A DNA stretch of 64,000 nt from Paraburkholderia podalyriae (GCF_014397785.1 NZ_VZQQ01000005.1:246828-310827); one strand, 5' to 3'; shown: positions 1 through 9,511, counted from the first letter of the stretch. The notes: generated from the sequence alone by a model not told the origin. Numbers and translations: made by a program.

Positions 1-110
1 CGAGATTCGTGGCGGTGTGAGGGTTTATTTTTCATGAGATTTTCCGGGCAGGGGCAAGCGCGAGCCGACCCCTGTCGCGGCCTCGAAAAGTTGATGTTTA
101 ATGCAGAGAG

Positions 111-260
111 TCAGCAGAACCGGGCGCGTACTGCAGCCCAACACTTTCCGATCAATGTGATGTTTTGATGCTCGCCGGTATGCAGGGTTAGCAGCGAGTC
201 ATAGTACGTGCGTGCCTCTTGAATATGAGGCAGGTTCGATACAAGAAGAGCGAAGTGCAT
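111..260 (-). CDS. small ORF, possible VOC/glyoxalase-like fragment (49 aa)
   Basis: A 49-codon frame runs from an ATG at 260 to TGA at 111-113. It is preceded by a good Shine-Dalgarno (GGAGG, 6 bases before the ATG), and a 7-bp GC stem-loop lies directly upstream of it (273-290). The start MHFALLVSNLP followed by an ARTYYDSLL segment resembles the first strand and helix of VOC (glyoxalase/dioxygenase) proteins. The rest of such a domain is missing, so this may be the head of a truncated gene. Function unknown; the good ribosome site is the main argument that it is translated. Nothing recognisable was seen in 1-110. Confidence 0.3.
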   Translation of the reverse strand: MHFALLVSNLPHIQEARTYYDSLLTLHTGEHQNITLIGKCWAAVRARFC

Positions 261-889
261 GATGTTCCTCCGTCCGGGCTAAGGCCCGGAGCGTCGTTCA
301 GGTTTGCCTGCCCGAAGGCCTGAACCATGACGTCAACGCTCGATGCTCGAATGACGGGAAACGGTGCGGCCTCCGCTCAGGCGGAAGGAAAATTGGATCG
401 AGGTAAGGGACAAGAGTCACTGTCGGGCATAGGGGCTCCTTTCTCGTGCCAGATGCTCGAGTGCGTTTATTCAGCCACGGACCGTACTGATCAACGGATC
501 GTACGGACGTGAACGGACACCGTCGTGCGAATCGAAGCGCGCAACGCGGGAAGCACGAACAAGCGCAATCACGCCGGTTTGTGCGTCGATATTTGAGCGG
601 TGCGAGGGGAGTACTGCGAGTAATACTGCGACGCGCACCGTCCTGCCTGATGGCGGGACGGCGGCTTGTTGGGGCGGACGTCCTGCCGGTCAGGCGGTCA
701 AACTGTTCGAAGATCGACTACTACAGGGTTCCAAGGCATTAGCCCCAATCATTGAAAGCGGACGAATCGTAACCACCGTGAAAGACGATGTCAAGCAGGA
801 CGAAGGAAAAGCCAGGAGCGGATTGTCCCGACAATGTTGAGAGAGTCCCGACCAATCTGCGATCTCTATTGATTCCCATAGCGATGCAT
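261..889. other. intergenic stretch without a recognised gene
   Basis: About 630 bases with no frame I can assign. Open frames of 61 and 77 codons on the plus strand (327-512 and 509-742) show no recognisable domain and no convincing ribosome site. The only clear structure is a GC stem-loop at 273-290 in front of the small minus-strand frame. The acnB terminator follows at 890-929. Confidence 0.5.
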
Positions 890-929
890 AAAAAAATGGC
901 GCCGCTGGCTTTCAGCCTGTGGCGCCATT
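890..929 (-). terminator. rho-independent terminator of acnB
   Basis: Read on the minus strand, 46 bases after the acnB stop, the arms TGGCGCC and GGCGCCA enclose a 17-base loop that can itself pair (GGCT/AGCC), and the second arm runs into seven T residues. This is a textbook intrinsic terminator in the orientation of acnB. Confidence 0.88.
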
Positions 930-975
930 CCGTGGCGCTACGACGAAGACAACACGCCGTAGCCCCACAGCACAC

Positions 976-3561
976 TTACATCGTCACCGTGTCGGCGACT
1001 TCCTTGAAGTCCTCGATCTGGTCGAAGTTCATGTATTGATAGATCTTGTCGCCGTCGGCATTGAGCACGCCCATGTCGGCCATGTACTCCTCCTTGGTCG
1101 GGATCTTGCCCAGACGCGAGCAGATCGCCGCCAGTTCCGCCGAGCCGAGGTACACGTTCGTGTTCTTGCCGAGGCGGTTCGGGAAGTTGCGGGTCGACGT
1201 CGACATGACCGTCGCGCCTTCGCGCACCTGTGCCTGGTTGCCCATGCACAGCGAGCAGCCCGGCATTTCGGTACGCGCACCGGCTGTGCCGAACACGCCG
1301 TAGTGGCCCTCCTCGGTCAGCTGCTTCTGATCCATCTTGGTCGGCGGGGCCACCCACAGCTTGACCGGGATGTCGCGCTTGCCTTCCAGCAGCTTCGACG
1401 CTGCCCGGAAGTGACCGATGTTGGTCATGCACGAACCGATGAACACTTCGTCGATCTTGGCACCGGCCACGTCCGACAGCGTCTTCACATCGTCCGGATC
1501 ATTCGGGCAGGCCACGATCGGCTCATGGATGTCGGCGAGATCGATCTCGATGACGGCTGCGTACTCGGCGTCGGCATCCGGCGACAGCAGTTGCGGATCG
1601 GCCAGCCACTGCTCCATCGCCTTGATGCGGCGCTGCAGGCTGCGCGGGTCCTGGTAGCCCTGGGCGATCATCCACTTCAGCAGCGTGACGTTGCTGTTCA
1701 GGTATTCGATGATCGGTTCCTTGTTCAGGTGGACCGAGCAACCGGCGGCCGAGCGCTCGGCGGAAGCATCCGACAGTTCGAACGCTTGCTCGACCTTCAG
1801 ATCGGGCAGGCCTTCGATTTCGAGAATGCGGCCGGAGAAGATGTTCTTCTTGCCTTGCTTGGCAACCGTCAGCGTGCCTTGCTTGATCGCGTACAGCGGG
1901 ATCGCGTTGACCAGGTCACGCAGGGTCACGCCCGGCTGCATCTTGCCCTTGAAGCGGACCAGCACCGATTCCGGCATGTCCAGCGGCATCGTGCCGGTGG
2001 CGGCCGCGAAGGCGACCAGGCCCGAACCGGCCGGGAAGCTGATGCCGATCGGGAAGCGCGTGTGCGAGTCGCCGCCGGTGCCCACGGTGTCGGGCAGCAG
2101 CATGCGGTTCAGCCACGAGTGGATCACGCCGTCGCCCGGGCGCAGCGCGATGCCGCCACGGTTGCTGATGAAGTTCGGCAGGGTCTGGTGGGTCTTCACG
2201 TCCACCGGCTTCGGATAAGCGGCGGTGTGGCAGAACGACTGCATGACGAGATCGGCTGAGAAGCCGAGGCACGCCAGGTCCTTGAGTTCGTCGCGGGTCA
2301 TCGGGCCCGTGGTGTCTTGCGAGCCGACCGAGGTCATCTTCGGTTCGCAGTACGTGCCCGGACGGACGCCCTGGCCTTCCGGCAGACCGCAGGCGCGGCC
2401 GACCATCTTCTGGGCCAGCGAGAAGCCCTTGCCGCTGTTGACGGGCTGCTGCGGCAGGCGGAACAGCGTCGACGGGGCCAGGCCCAGCGCTTCACGTGCC
2501 TTGGCGGTCAGACCGCGACCGATGATCAGCGGAATGCGGCCGCCGGCGCGCACTTCATCGAACAGCACGTCGGACTTGACCTGAAACTCGGCGATGACAT
2601 CGCCGTTCTTTAGCGCCTTGCCTTCGTACGGGCGCAGTTCGACGACATCGCCCATTTCCATCTGCGACACGTCGAGTTCGATCGGCAGAGCGCCGGCGTC
2701 TTCCATCGTGTTGTAGAAGATCGGGGCGATCTTGCCGCCGAGGCACACGCCGCCGAAGCGCTTGTTCGGGATGAAGGGGATGTCTTCGCCGGTGAACCAC
2801 AGCACCGAGTTGGTGGCCGACTTGCGCGAGGAGCCGGTGCCGACCACGTCGCCCACGTATGCGACCAGGTGGCCCTTTTCCTTCAGCGACTCGATGAACT
2901 TGACCGGACCACGCTTGCCGTCTTCTTCCGGCGTGATGCCGGGACGCGCGTTCTTCAGCATTGCCAGCGCGTGCATCGGGATGTCCGGACGGGTGGTCGC
3001 ATCCGGGGCCGGCGACAGGTCGTCGGTGTTGGTTTCGCCCGTCACCTTGAAGACGGTGATGGTCAGGCTTTGCGGCACTTCCGGGCGGGTGGTGAACCAT
3101 TCGGCGTCGGCCCAGCTTTGCATCACGGCCTTCGCATTGGCGTTGCCCTTGTCGGCCAGTTCCTTGACGTCGTGGAACTGGTCGAACATCAGCAGGGTTT
3201 TCTTCAGCGCGTCGGCGGCCACGGTGCTCACTTCGGCGTCGGACAGCAGTTCGATCAGCGGCTGGATGTTGTAGCCGCCCAGCATCGTGCCGAGCAGTTC
3301 GGTGGCACGAGCGCGCGAGATCAGCGCGCAGGCGGTCTGGCCTTTGGCCACGGCGGCGAGGAAGCCTGCCTTCACGCGGGCGGCTTCGTCCACGCCGGCG
3401 GGTACGCGGTGGGTGATCAGTTCGAGCAGGGTCTGCTCTTCGCCGGCGGGCGGATTCGTCAGGAGTTCCACCAGCTCGGCGGTCTGCTGAGCCGTCAGCG
3501 GCAGAGGAGGAATGCCGAGCGCGGCGCGTGCGGCCACGTGAGCGCGAAAGTTTTCAAGCAT
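976..3561 (-). CDS. acnB: aconitate hydratase B
   Basis: AcnB isomerises citrate to isocitrate in the TCA cycle and in this family also acts as 2-methylisocitrate dehydratase; it is a cytosolic [4Fe-4S] enzyme. The frame stays open 17 codons further upstream, but family proteins begin [20 protein letters not shown], so I place the start at 3561. That gives 861 residues, the usual AcnB length. In order it has the N-terminal HEAT-like helical domain, the swivel domain ([13 protein letters not shown] near residue 245) and the catalytic core. The cluster cysteines are visible: one in [11 protein letters not shown] and two in the PGCSLCMGN motif near the C-terminus. It is a single-gene unit with its own promoter upstream (3640-3669) and terminator downstream (890-929). 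Confidence 0.97.
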   Translation of the reverse strand: MLENFRAHVAARAALGIPPLPLTAQQTAELVELLTNPPAGEEQTLLELITHRVPAGVDEAARVKAGFLAAVAKGQTACALISRARATELLGTMLGGYNIQPLIELLSDAEVSTVAADALKKTLLMFDQFHDVKELADKGNANAKAVMQSWADAEWFTTRPEVPQSLTITVFKVTGETNTDDLSPAPDATTRPDIPMHALAMLKNARPGITPEEDGKRGPVKFIESLKEKGHLVAYVGDVVGTGSSRKSATNSVLWFTGEDIPFIPNKRFGGVCLGGKIAPIFYNTMEDAGALPIELDVSQMEMGDVVELRPYEGKALKNGDVIAEFQVKSDVLFDEVRAGGRIPLIIGRGLTAKAREALGLAPSTLFRLPQQPVNSGKGFSLAQKMVGRACGLPEGQGVRPGTYCEPKMTSVGSQDTTGPMTRDELKDLACLGFSADLVMQSFCHTAAYPKPVDVKTHQTLPNFISNRGGIALRPGDGVIHSWLNRMLLPDTVGTGGDSHTRFPIGISFPAGSGLVAFAAATGTMPLDMPESVLVRFKGKMQPGVTLRDLVNAIPLYAIKQGTLTVAKQGKKNIFSGRILEIEGLPDLKVEQAFELSDASAERSAAGCSVHLNKEPIIEYLNSNVTLLKWMIAQGYQDPRSLQRRIKAMEQWLADPQLLSPDADAEYAAVIEIDLADIHEPIVACPNDPDDVKTLSDVAGAKIDEVFIGSCMTNIGHFRAASKLLEGKRDIPVKLWVAPPTKMDQKQLTEEGHYGVFGTAGARTEMPGCSLCMGNQAQVREGATVMSTSTRNFPNRLGKNTNVYLGSAELAAICSRLGKIPTKEEYMADMGVLNADGDKIYQYMNFDQIEDFKEVADTVTM

Positions 3562-3639
3562 GGGGACCTGCTGGTATGTGCGTTTCAGGAAAAGGCTTTT
3601 AAGGCACTCCAAGCTGTGCCGGGCACTGCTTCGATCGCG

Positions 3640-3669
3640 ATTTTAATTGCAATACCCATGCAAGGTCAA
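3640..3669 (-). promoter_or_regulatory. candidate sigma-70 promoter of acnB
   Basis: On the minus strand TTGACC (3664-3669) and TAAAAT (3640-3645) are separated by 18 bases, about 80 bases before the AcnB start. The spacer contains a TTGCA/TGCAA inverted repeat that could bind a regulator. Hexamers and spacing fit a housekeeping promoter; the start site is inferred. Confidence 0.55.
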
Positions 3670-3670
3670 A

Positions 3671-3691
3671 TGTCTTATGTCTTATATAAGA
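3671..3691. promoter_or_regulatory. palindromic operator upstream of acnB -35
   Basis: The 12-bp perfect palindrome TCTTATATAAGA (3680-3691) overlaps a direct repeat TGTCTTA TGTCTTA (3671-3684) immediately upstream of the acnB -35 hexamer. The position suits an activator, or a repressor contacting the promoter edge. Which regulator binds cannot be told from the sequence. Confidence 0.45.
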
Positions 3692-3794
3692 GTGCGCCGC
3701 ATCGCCTGAGCCACACCCGGCATGCTGCGCCCCACACGGCCTTCCGCCTATGATGCCGCCTCAGTAGCGAAAGCAGGCATTCGCCCGCCCTCTG

Positions 3795-4745
3795 TCATTC
3801 CTGTGCGCTCGCAAAGAACGCTGTGAGTTCGTCAGCGACCGCGCGCGGTTGTTCCTCTGGAATGAAGTGCCCGCAGTGACTAATGGTCCGGCCTTGCACA
3901 TCGGTGAAAAAGGCGCGCAGAGGGGTCGCCATATCGGCGATGGACCCTTGATCGGAACCAAGCGTCAACAGCGGCAGTTTCAGCATGCCACGCTCCTTCA
4001 ATTCTCCGTTCTGCCGGGCTGACACATGCGCGGCGCGATAGTACGCGAGGCCGGCGCGCAAGCCGCCGTCTTTCTGCAGAATGCGTAGATATTCATCGAT
4101 ATCAGAATCAGTGAAAGTATCGGGATTTGCCGTCTTTCGCCGCAAAAACCATTCGAGGTATTCACGTTCCTTACCGGCTAGCAATACTTCCGGCAAGTCC
4201 GGTAGTGCGTGAAATGCAAAATGCCAGGTGCGCCATGCACGGTCGGGCGCGGTCGACAAGGCATCGGGCAACGTGACGCCGGGGATCCCCGCATCCAGCA
4301 GCGCGAGCCGCCGGACCTCGTCGCCGAACATCACGGCGTAAGGAAATGCCACCCACGCTCCGATATCGTGCGCAGCAAGAAAGTACCGGGTCACCCCGAG
4401 TTGCTGCAGCAAACCGCGGACATGGCTCGCAAGGGTTTGTGTGTCGTAGCCGTCCATCGGACGATCTGAATCACCTTGTCCAGGAAGGTCCGGTGCGACG
4501 ATTCTGTAGGTCTTTGCAAGCAGTCCCATCACTTTGCGCCAGGCGAACCAGCTCTCGGGAAATCCCGCGAGCAAGACAACCACGTCGCCCTGCGGGTTGC
4601 CACCCGTGACGTAGTGCAGTCTAAGTCCGTTTACGGTCGCGAATCTGTGCTCGAATCCTGCTAGCTCGGGAACGGGTCTTGATGCCGGCAACACGTTGAC
4701 CATCGTGGAAGTCCCTGATGGCGCGGGCGAGTGATGTGGTTTCAC
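3795..4745 (-). CDS. alpha/beta hydrolase, epoxide hydrolase-like
   Basis: A 316-residue alpha/beta-hydrolase fold protein. The nucleophile motif AHDIGAW has aspartate where esterases have serine, which is typical of epoxide hydrolases and haloalkane dehalogenases. The oxyanion motif is AGFPESWFAW (usually HGFPE, so the first His is replaced by Ala). The catalytic histidine is in CGHFIPEEQP near the C-terminus. I use the GTG at 4745, which has AAAGGAG eight bases upstream; an internal ATG at 4703 is an alternative. It lies downstream of a TetR gene and behind a near-perfect palindrome sharing its half-sites with the tetR operator, so it is probably the regulated target. Substrate unknown; plausibly an epoxide or halogenated compound. 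Confidence 0.85.
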   Translation of the reverse strand: MKPHHSPAPSGTSTMVNVLPASRPVPELAGFEHRFATVNGLRLHYVTGGNPQGDVVVLLAGFPESWFAWRKVMGLLAKTYRIVAPDLPGQGDSDRPMDGYDTQTLASHVRGLLQQLGVTRYFLAAHDIGAWVAFPYAVMFGDEVRRLALLDAGIPGVTLPDALSTAPDRAWRTWHFAFHALPDLPEVLLAGKEREYLEWFLRRKTANPDTFTDSDIDEYLRILQKDGGLRAGLAYYRAAHVSARQNGELKERGMLKLPLLTLGSDQGSIADMATPLRAFFTDVQGRTISHCGHFIPEEQPRAVADELTAFFASAQE

Positions 4746-4808
4746 GAACGAGACTCCTTTGGATTGGCGGATGTCACCGTTGAGCGGTTTTTCATCGTTG
4801 AATGTCGA

Positions 4809-4830
4809 TTAGGAAACAGTTGTTTCCTAA
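4809..4830. promoter_or_regulatory. TetR-type operator before the hydrolase gene
   Basis: TTAGGAAACA and TGTTTCCTAA are perfect 10-base inverted arms around two central bases, between the tetR stop and the hydrolase start. The core GGAAA-N6-TTTCC also occurs in the palindrome upstream of tetR (5513-5528), which suggests one repressor binds both. Confidence 0.65.
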
Positions 4831-4879
4831 CATGGCGAACAGCATGTTTAGCCGATGCGATGCTATGTCTTGCCGTGGG

Positions 4880-5500
4880 TTAGTCCAGTAGGCGCATGGC
4901 CTGATCTGCCGCCGCCATCATGTGTGCCCGGGATCGACCGACTTTGCCGACGACCCTGAAACCTTGCGTCAAACTCAACAGAGCGCGGCCAGTAGCGTCC
5001 GAATCCACGGCGGACGGGATCGAGCCGTCCGTCTGGCCCAACCGGATCAAACGGCACAACAGCCGCTCTATTCGCTGCAAAGCCGCGACGATATGACCTG
5101 CGATCTCATCATCGAAGGCCAGCAGGTCGATTGCACTTCCGACTACGAGACAGCCTCGCTTGCCCTCACCGCCAATTGCAGACTCAGCATAAAACTGCAG
5201 AACGGCCCGCACCTTGTCGCGGCCGGATTGCTCCGCGTCGATCAAGCTCTGTAACTGTCCATTTCGTAGCTGGATGTAGCGGTCGAGCGCGGCAAGGAAT
5301 ACCGCTCGTTTATCGGCAAATGCCTTATAGATACTGCCCGCCGTGAGCCCCATCGCAGAACCAAGGTCGCCCAGAGACGCCCCTTGATAACCGCGCTCGC
5401 GAAAAATCCGGATTGCGCCGTCCAAGGCTACTTCCATGTCGAATTCGCGTGGACGACCTGGAGCACGTGGATATCTGGAACGATGGTTGCGGATAGTCAT
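4880..5500 (-). CDS. TetR/AcrR family transcriptional regulator
   Basis: A 206-residue repressor with an N-terminal TetR helix-turn-helix (GLTAGSIYKAFADKRAVFLAAL, residues about 45-65) and an all-helical C-terminal ligand domain. The open frame begins 40 codons further upstream, but that extension reads through the operator and lacks family similarity; the ATG at 5500 gives the usual MTIRNHRSRYP lead into GRPREF. The operator is 13 bases from this start, so autoregulation is likely. The gene lies directly upstream of the hydrolase on the same strand and diverges from the CYTH-CHAD gene. Confidence 0.88.
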   Translation of the reverse strand: MTIRNHRSRYPRAPGRPREFDMEVALDGAIRIFRERGYQGASLGDLGSAMGLTAGSIYKAFADKRAVFLAALDRYIQLRNGQLQSLIDAEQSGRDKVRAVLQFYAESAIGGEGKRGCLVVGSAIDLLAFDDEIAGHIVAALQRIERLLCRLIRLGQTDGSIPSAVDSDATGRALLSLTQGFRVVGKVGRSRAHMMAAADQAMRLLD

Positions 5501-5512
5501 GCGGCGATTATA

Positions 5513-5528
5513 GGAAATGATCATTTCC
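5513..5528. promoter_or_regulatory. TetR-type operator upstream of tetR
   Basis: GGAAATGATCATTTCC is a perfect 16-base palindrome 13 bases from the tetR start. It shares the GGAAA-N6-TTTCC framework with 4809-4830. Autoregulation is inferred. Confidence 0.65.
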
Positions 5529-5632
5529 AAATCAAGATGTTCGGATGTGCCGATGACAGCGATGCATTCGGGTCGAACTGGGCCAGCGAATCCGGTATAG
5601 TCTGACGGTCTGGTGCTCATTTCGGAGGGGGC

Positions 5633-7162
5633 ATGGAACGGGAGCTAAAACTGCGCGTTGCGAAAGAAGATCTCGGCACATTGCGTCACGCGCCGATGCT
5701 TGCGCAATCAGGAAGGAAAGTTGGAACTCCTCACCTGCTGATGAGTACGTATTTCGATACGCCCGAACTTTCGTTTCACTGGTGCGGGGCTTCGCTGCGC
5801 GTGCGCACCGTCGGCAAGCAGAAAATGCAGACGCTGAAGCTTGAAGGATCGGCGAAGGCGGGGCTGTTCGACCGGGACGAGTTCGAGATGCCCGTGAATA
5901 GCGACACGCCCGATCTGAAGTTGCTGTGCGACCAGATCCCCGACGACAGCGACTGCGGAAAACTGGTTCGCGACGAAACCGTTGCGGCCCGACTGAAGCC
6001 GGTGTTCGTCACGCGAATCAACCGATCGGCGTTTCCGCTGCACCAGCCGTCCGGAGACGAGCTCGAGCTTGCGCTAGACGAAGGAACTGTCGAGGCGGAG
6101 TCGGGTTCGGTGCAGATCGCCGCGGTCGAACTGGAATTAAAACAGGGCAATCCGGAGGCGCTGTACCGCATCGCGCTGGAAATGCTCGAAACTGTTGCGC
6201 TGCGGCTCGATCATCGCAGCAAGGCCGATATCGGGTATGCACTGCTCGTGGCCGAGCACAGCGAGGCCGTGAAAGCGCAACCACTGCTACTCGACAAACG
6301 CGATTCGATCGAGGATGCATTCTGCGCGATTGCGCGCAACTGTCTGGACCAGGTCCACGCGAATGAACGGGGCGTCGTGTCGGGCCACGATCCATCGAGC
6401 GTCCATCAGATGCGCGTGGGGCTTCGCCGCTTGCGTTCGGCTCTCGACCTGTTTGCGAAGGTCATCCCCGCCTCTTCCGGATTCGACGAGGAGTTGCGCT
6501 GGATTGCTTCGGAACTCGGCGCCGCGCGCGACTGGGAAGTGCTTGCGGGAGCGACGCTTGAACGTGCCAGCACGAACGGCAATGCGAACGAGATCCAACC
6601 CGTCCGGCAGGCGTGCGAGCAGATTGCCGTCAACAACCGGCAGCGTGCGGCTGCTGCGGTCGAGTCGGTTCGCTACACGCGGCTCGCGCTTCAGTTCGCG
6701 CTGTGGTTGGACCGAAAGGGTTGGCGAGATGACATGTCCGACGAACAGCGCGCAGCGATCAGCGGCCCGGTGAAGCCGTTCGCCGCGGAAGTGCTGCGTC
6801 GCCGGCACAAGAAACTGATCAAACGCGGCAAGGGCCTGGCCGATCTCGACGATCACCGTCGTCACCGCGCCCGCATCGCGGCGAAGAAAGTTCGATACGC
6901 CACCGAGTTCTTCGCGTCGCTGTGCCCGAAGCGGGCCGTCCGCAATTATGTGGACGCGCTCACCGCGCTTCAGGATGATCTTGGCTGGCGCAACGATGCG
7001 GTCGTCGCCGATCAGCTTCTGAAGTCGTTGCTGACAACGTCGCCCGAGGCGGCGTCGGGCGCATCGTTCGCACGCGGCTTCCTCGCGTCGCGCGTCGCTG
7101 CCGACCATCAGACATTGAAGAAGCTATGGAAGCGCTTCAAACTCCTTTCGTCACCGCACTGA
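5633..7162 (+). CDS. CYTH and CHAD domain protein
   Basis: A 509-residue protein with an N-terminal CYTH (triphosphate tunnel metalloenzyme) domain and a C-terminal CHAD domain. The CYTH signature ExExK is at the very start (ERELK). Charged tunnel strands follow to about residue 200. From about 220 the helical CHAD domain shows conserved histidines and basic residues in VHQMRVGLRRLRSAL and HRARIAAKKVRYATEFF. CYTH enzymes hydrolyse inorganic triphosphate or make cAMP/thiamine triphosphate; CHAD domains bind polyphosphate granules. A role in polyphosphate or triphosphate metabolism is therefore likely. The start is set by GGAGGGGG just before the ATG. Confidence 0.92.
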   Translation: MERELKLRVAKEDLGTLRHAPMLAQSGRKVGTPHLLMSTYFDTPELSFHWCGASLRVRTVGKQKMQTLKLEGSAKAGLFDRDEFEMPVNSDTPDLKLLCDQIPDDSDCGKLVRDETVAARLKPVFVTRINRSAFPLHQPSGDELELALDEGTVEAESGSVQIAAVELELKQGNPEALYRIALEMLETVALRLDHRSKADIGYALLVAEHSEAVKAQPLLLDKRDSIEDAFCAIARNCLDQVHANERGVVSGHDPSSVHQMRVGLRRLRSALDLFAKVIPASSGFDEELRWIASELGAARDWEVLAGATLERASTNGNANEIQPVRQACEQIAVNNRQRAAAAVESVRYTRLALQFALWLDRKGWRDDMSDEQRAAISGPVKPFAAEVLRRRHKKLIKRGKGLADLDDHRRHRARIAAKKVRYATEFFASLCPKRAVRNYVDALTALQDDLGWRNDAVVADQLLKSLLTTSPEAASGASFARGFLASRVAADHQTLKKLWKRFKLLSSPH

Positions 7163-7235
7163 CCGGACCAGTCCGCCGCCTTTCGTCGGATCGCCGAGCA
7201 GCATGAACCGGCCCTATTGACTGACTCCACGTCTG

Positions 7236-7847
7236 TCATTGCGCCAGTTGCAAGCGCAGCACCGGATGCGTCGCGCCGGCAGGCATTGCCCACACCCCTG
7301 TCGGACCGAAGTCATACGACACGAACGATGCCGGCGTACTCATCTGAGCGGGGGTCAGCCCGTTCGCCGTGGGAATCGGTGTGTCGTACTTGACGCCGAT
7401 CGTGGCGGCCGTGGTATTGGTATCCCAGTACAAATCGTTCGCGATCGTGCCAGTATTGGTCCGCGCGATGCCGATCGGCCCGTAGGACGGCTGTGTCATG
7501 AGGCCGGTTGCGAAGGACTGGCTGATCTTTCCGTCGTTAATGACGACGAGTCCGGCGCCGCCGCACGGCGTATCGGCAGCGCCTCGGCAATAGCCCTGAA
7601 GCGTTGTCGGGCCAGTTGCATAAGACTGGCTGATCGTACCGGGGTTAGAGCCGACAAGGCCGCCGCCGCCCTGATTGATATAACTCAGCGATACGACAGG
7701 ACCCGTGGCGAACGACTGGTTGATGAGGCCGCTATTCGCACCCACCAGACCGCCGAGCGTATTGCCCGCGGTCACGGCAGCGCTGCTCGAAGAACGCAGG
7801 ATCGAGCCGCCGTTGAAGCCGCCCCGCAGCGCTCGAGCATAGCTCCC
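7236..7847 (-). pseudogene. C-terminal relic of a GLUG-repeat secreted protein
   Basis: About 200 codons matching only the C-terminal third of the TpsA-like protein at 17324-19816. It contains GLUG-type repeats (GGLVGANSGLINQSFATG, GGLVGSNPGTISQSYATG) and the same tail (IANDLYWDT, GLTPAQMS, GVWAMPAGATHPVLRLQLA). Read backwards, the similarity continues upstream of the first possible start (GTG at 7775) to about 7847, where it meets the TAG stop of the neighbouring SnoaL-like gene. It has no signal peptide, no N-terminal secretion domain and no start region, so it is a fragment, probably left by duplication and deletion or by recombination at that junction. Confidence 0.75.
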
Positions 7848-8234
7848 CTACAACTGGCGCTCAACCGCAGCCTTGTCGATCACCGACCAGACTTCATGTA
7901 TCTTGTTTCCATGGAACTCATAGAAGACGTTCTCAGCAAACGTGACCCGTTTCCCCTCTACGGGCAGCCCGAGAAATATACCGATAGGCGTACAGTCAAA
8001 CTGCAATCGGCTCGCAATACGCGGCGGCTCGCATACGAGAAGTTGAATTTCAAAGCGTAGGTCCGGGATTTCGCGGAAATCTCTCTCAAGCATCTCGCGA
8101 TAGCCTGACAAGCCGATCCGTTGGCCGTTGTATTTCACGTCATCGCGAACAAAGCCTCCGAGCTTCGACCAGTCCTGCCCGTTCAAGCAGGCAATATAGC
8201 CCCGATATACCTGAGAAAGATTGATTTCGCCCAT
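7848..8234 (-). CDS. SnoaL-like / ester cyclase family protein
   Basis: A 128-residue NTF2-like fold protein. The pattern of an N-terminal helix (LSQVYRGYIACLNGQDW), then DDVKYNG, a YREMLERDFREIPDLRFEI stretch and the C-terminal strands FYEFHGNKIHEVWSVIDK fits the SnoaL-like polyketide cyclase/ester cyclase family. Its length is normal for one such domain. Its stop codon coincides with the edge of the GLUG relic, so it is the host side of that junction. Substrate unknown; proteins of this family often act as isomerases, cyclases or dehydratases on small molecules. Confidence 0.8.
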   Translation of the reverse strand: MGEINLSQVYRGYIACLNGQDWSKLGGFVRDDVKYNGQRIGLSGYREMLERDFREIPDLRFEIQLLVCEPPRIASRLQFDCTPIGIFLGLPVEGKRVTFAENVFYEFHGNKIHEVWSVIDKAAVERQL

Positions 8235-8355
8235 GACAATCGCCCCTCATCTGCCGACAGTCACTTGATTGAAAATCATCTAGCGGACCTCCTGCCGTCG
8301 CCCGGACTGTGACGAAGCTGACGCGAAGCTTGGTGCAAAGCGGACGTCCCGGCGG

Positions 8356-9303
8356 CTACGCCGCGCCCGCCCCGCGCCCCGCGTATGCCAATGCCAGCGC
8401 CAGCCTTGCCCCGACCTCGGCATTGTGTTTCACGAGCGCGATGTTTGTCGCCAGGCTGCGTCCACCGGTCAGCGCCTTGATGCGAGCCAGCAGGAAGGGT
8501 GTCACCGCCTTACCGGTGATGCCTTGCGCCGTGGCCTCGGCGAGCGCCTGCTGGGTCAGCGCGTCGATCTCTTCGAACGCTATCGCTGCCGCTTCCGGCA
8601 CCGGAGTGCTCAACACCACACCGCCCACGAGTCCCAGGTCCCACTTGGTGCGAATGAAGCGTGCCTGCTCCGCTGCGTGGTCCAGCCTGAAGTCCGCGCG
8701 AAAGCCGCTGTCGCGCGTGTAGAACGCGGCGAAATTGTCTTGCTCGCAACTCAGCACCGGCACGCCGTGCGTTTCCAGGTATTCCAATGTGAGTTCAATG
8801 TCCAGGATGGACTTCGCACCGGCACAGACCACCGCCACCGAGGTCTTCGCCAGCTCCTGCAGGTCGGCCGAGATGTCAAAGGTTTGCTGCGCGCCCCGGT
8901 GCACCCCGCCAATGCCTCCGGTGACGAAGACCTCGATGCCGGCCAGGGCGGCACAGATCATCGTGCCAGCCACTGTCGTGGCGCCAAGCCCGCCGCCGGC
9001 CAGCACGGCCGGCAGGTCGCGGCGGCTAACCTTGTGTACCTGGTCCGAGCGGCCGAGCAGTTCCAGCTCGTCGTCCGTAAGACCGATGTGGATTCGCCCA
9101 CCGATCAGTGCGATAGTCGCGGGTTCAACTCCCAGGTCACGGATCAAGGCCTCCACTTCGCGCGCAGTGCGAACGTTCTCCGGGTAGGGCATGCCGTGGG
9201 CGATGATGGTCGATTCCAGCGCCACGAGCGGGCGGCCGGCGGCCTGTGCAGCGGCCACAGGCGCGCTGCAGGTCAACCAGGAGTGTGCAAGGTCGGTAAC
9301 CAT
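8356..9303 (-). CDS. psuG: pseudouridine-5'-phosphate glycosidase
   Basis: PsuG reversibly cleaves pseudouridine 5'-phosphate to uracil and ribose 5-phosphate. The 315-residue protein shows the family motifs [16 protein letters not shown] (catalytic Glu), [11 protein letters not shown] with a conserved Lys, [21 protein letters not shown] with the Schiff-base Lys, and [18 protein letters not shown] with the conserved Asn. The open frame extends 45 codons upstream, but family similarity begins soon after the ATG at 9303; no strong ribosome site marks the start. The kinase psuK that usually accompanies psuG is not in this window. Confidence 0.94.
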   Translation of the reverse strand: MVTDLAHSWLTCSAPVAAAQAAGRPLVALESTIIAHGMPYPENVRTAREVEALIRDLGVEPATIALIGGRIHIGLTDDELELLGRSDQVHKVSRRDLPAVLAGGGLGATTVAGTMICAALAGIEVFVTGGIGGVHRGAQQTFDISADLQELAKTSVAVVCAGAKSILDIELTLEYLETHGVPVLSCEQDNFAAFYTRDSGFRADFRLDHAAEQARFIRTKWDLGLVGGVVLSTPVPEAAAIAFEEIDALTQQALAEATAQGITGKAVTPFLLARIKALTGGRSLATNIALVKHNAEVGARLALALAYAGRGAGAA

Positions 9304-9511
9304 GTCGATGCTTTCGGCGGTGTGATTCACAAGTATGCAGCACGAGGCTGCTCCGCGGGTCGTTGTGCAAGCGCGGGGTCGTGCTCCCGCAGCGCACGAC
9401 CGCGCCCGGCGAACCAGACCTACCCTGGCGACACGCATGGATATAAGCGGTGGCGAATGCGCGCTAAACTGGGTGCGCTACGGAAAAGATCGAGGGATCG
9501 GGCTCAAGGCG

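Noticed and set aside
327..742. Two consecutive plus-strand frames of 61 and 77 codons
   Set aside because: No domain, no ribosome sites and composition like non-coding sequence.
919..2259. Long plus-strand open frame of 446 codons opposite acnB
   Set aside because: Arg/His/Val-rich shadow of acnB in GC-rich DNA; no domain, and acnB on the other strand is certain.
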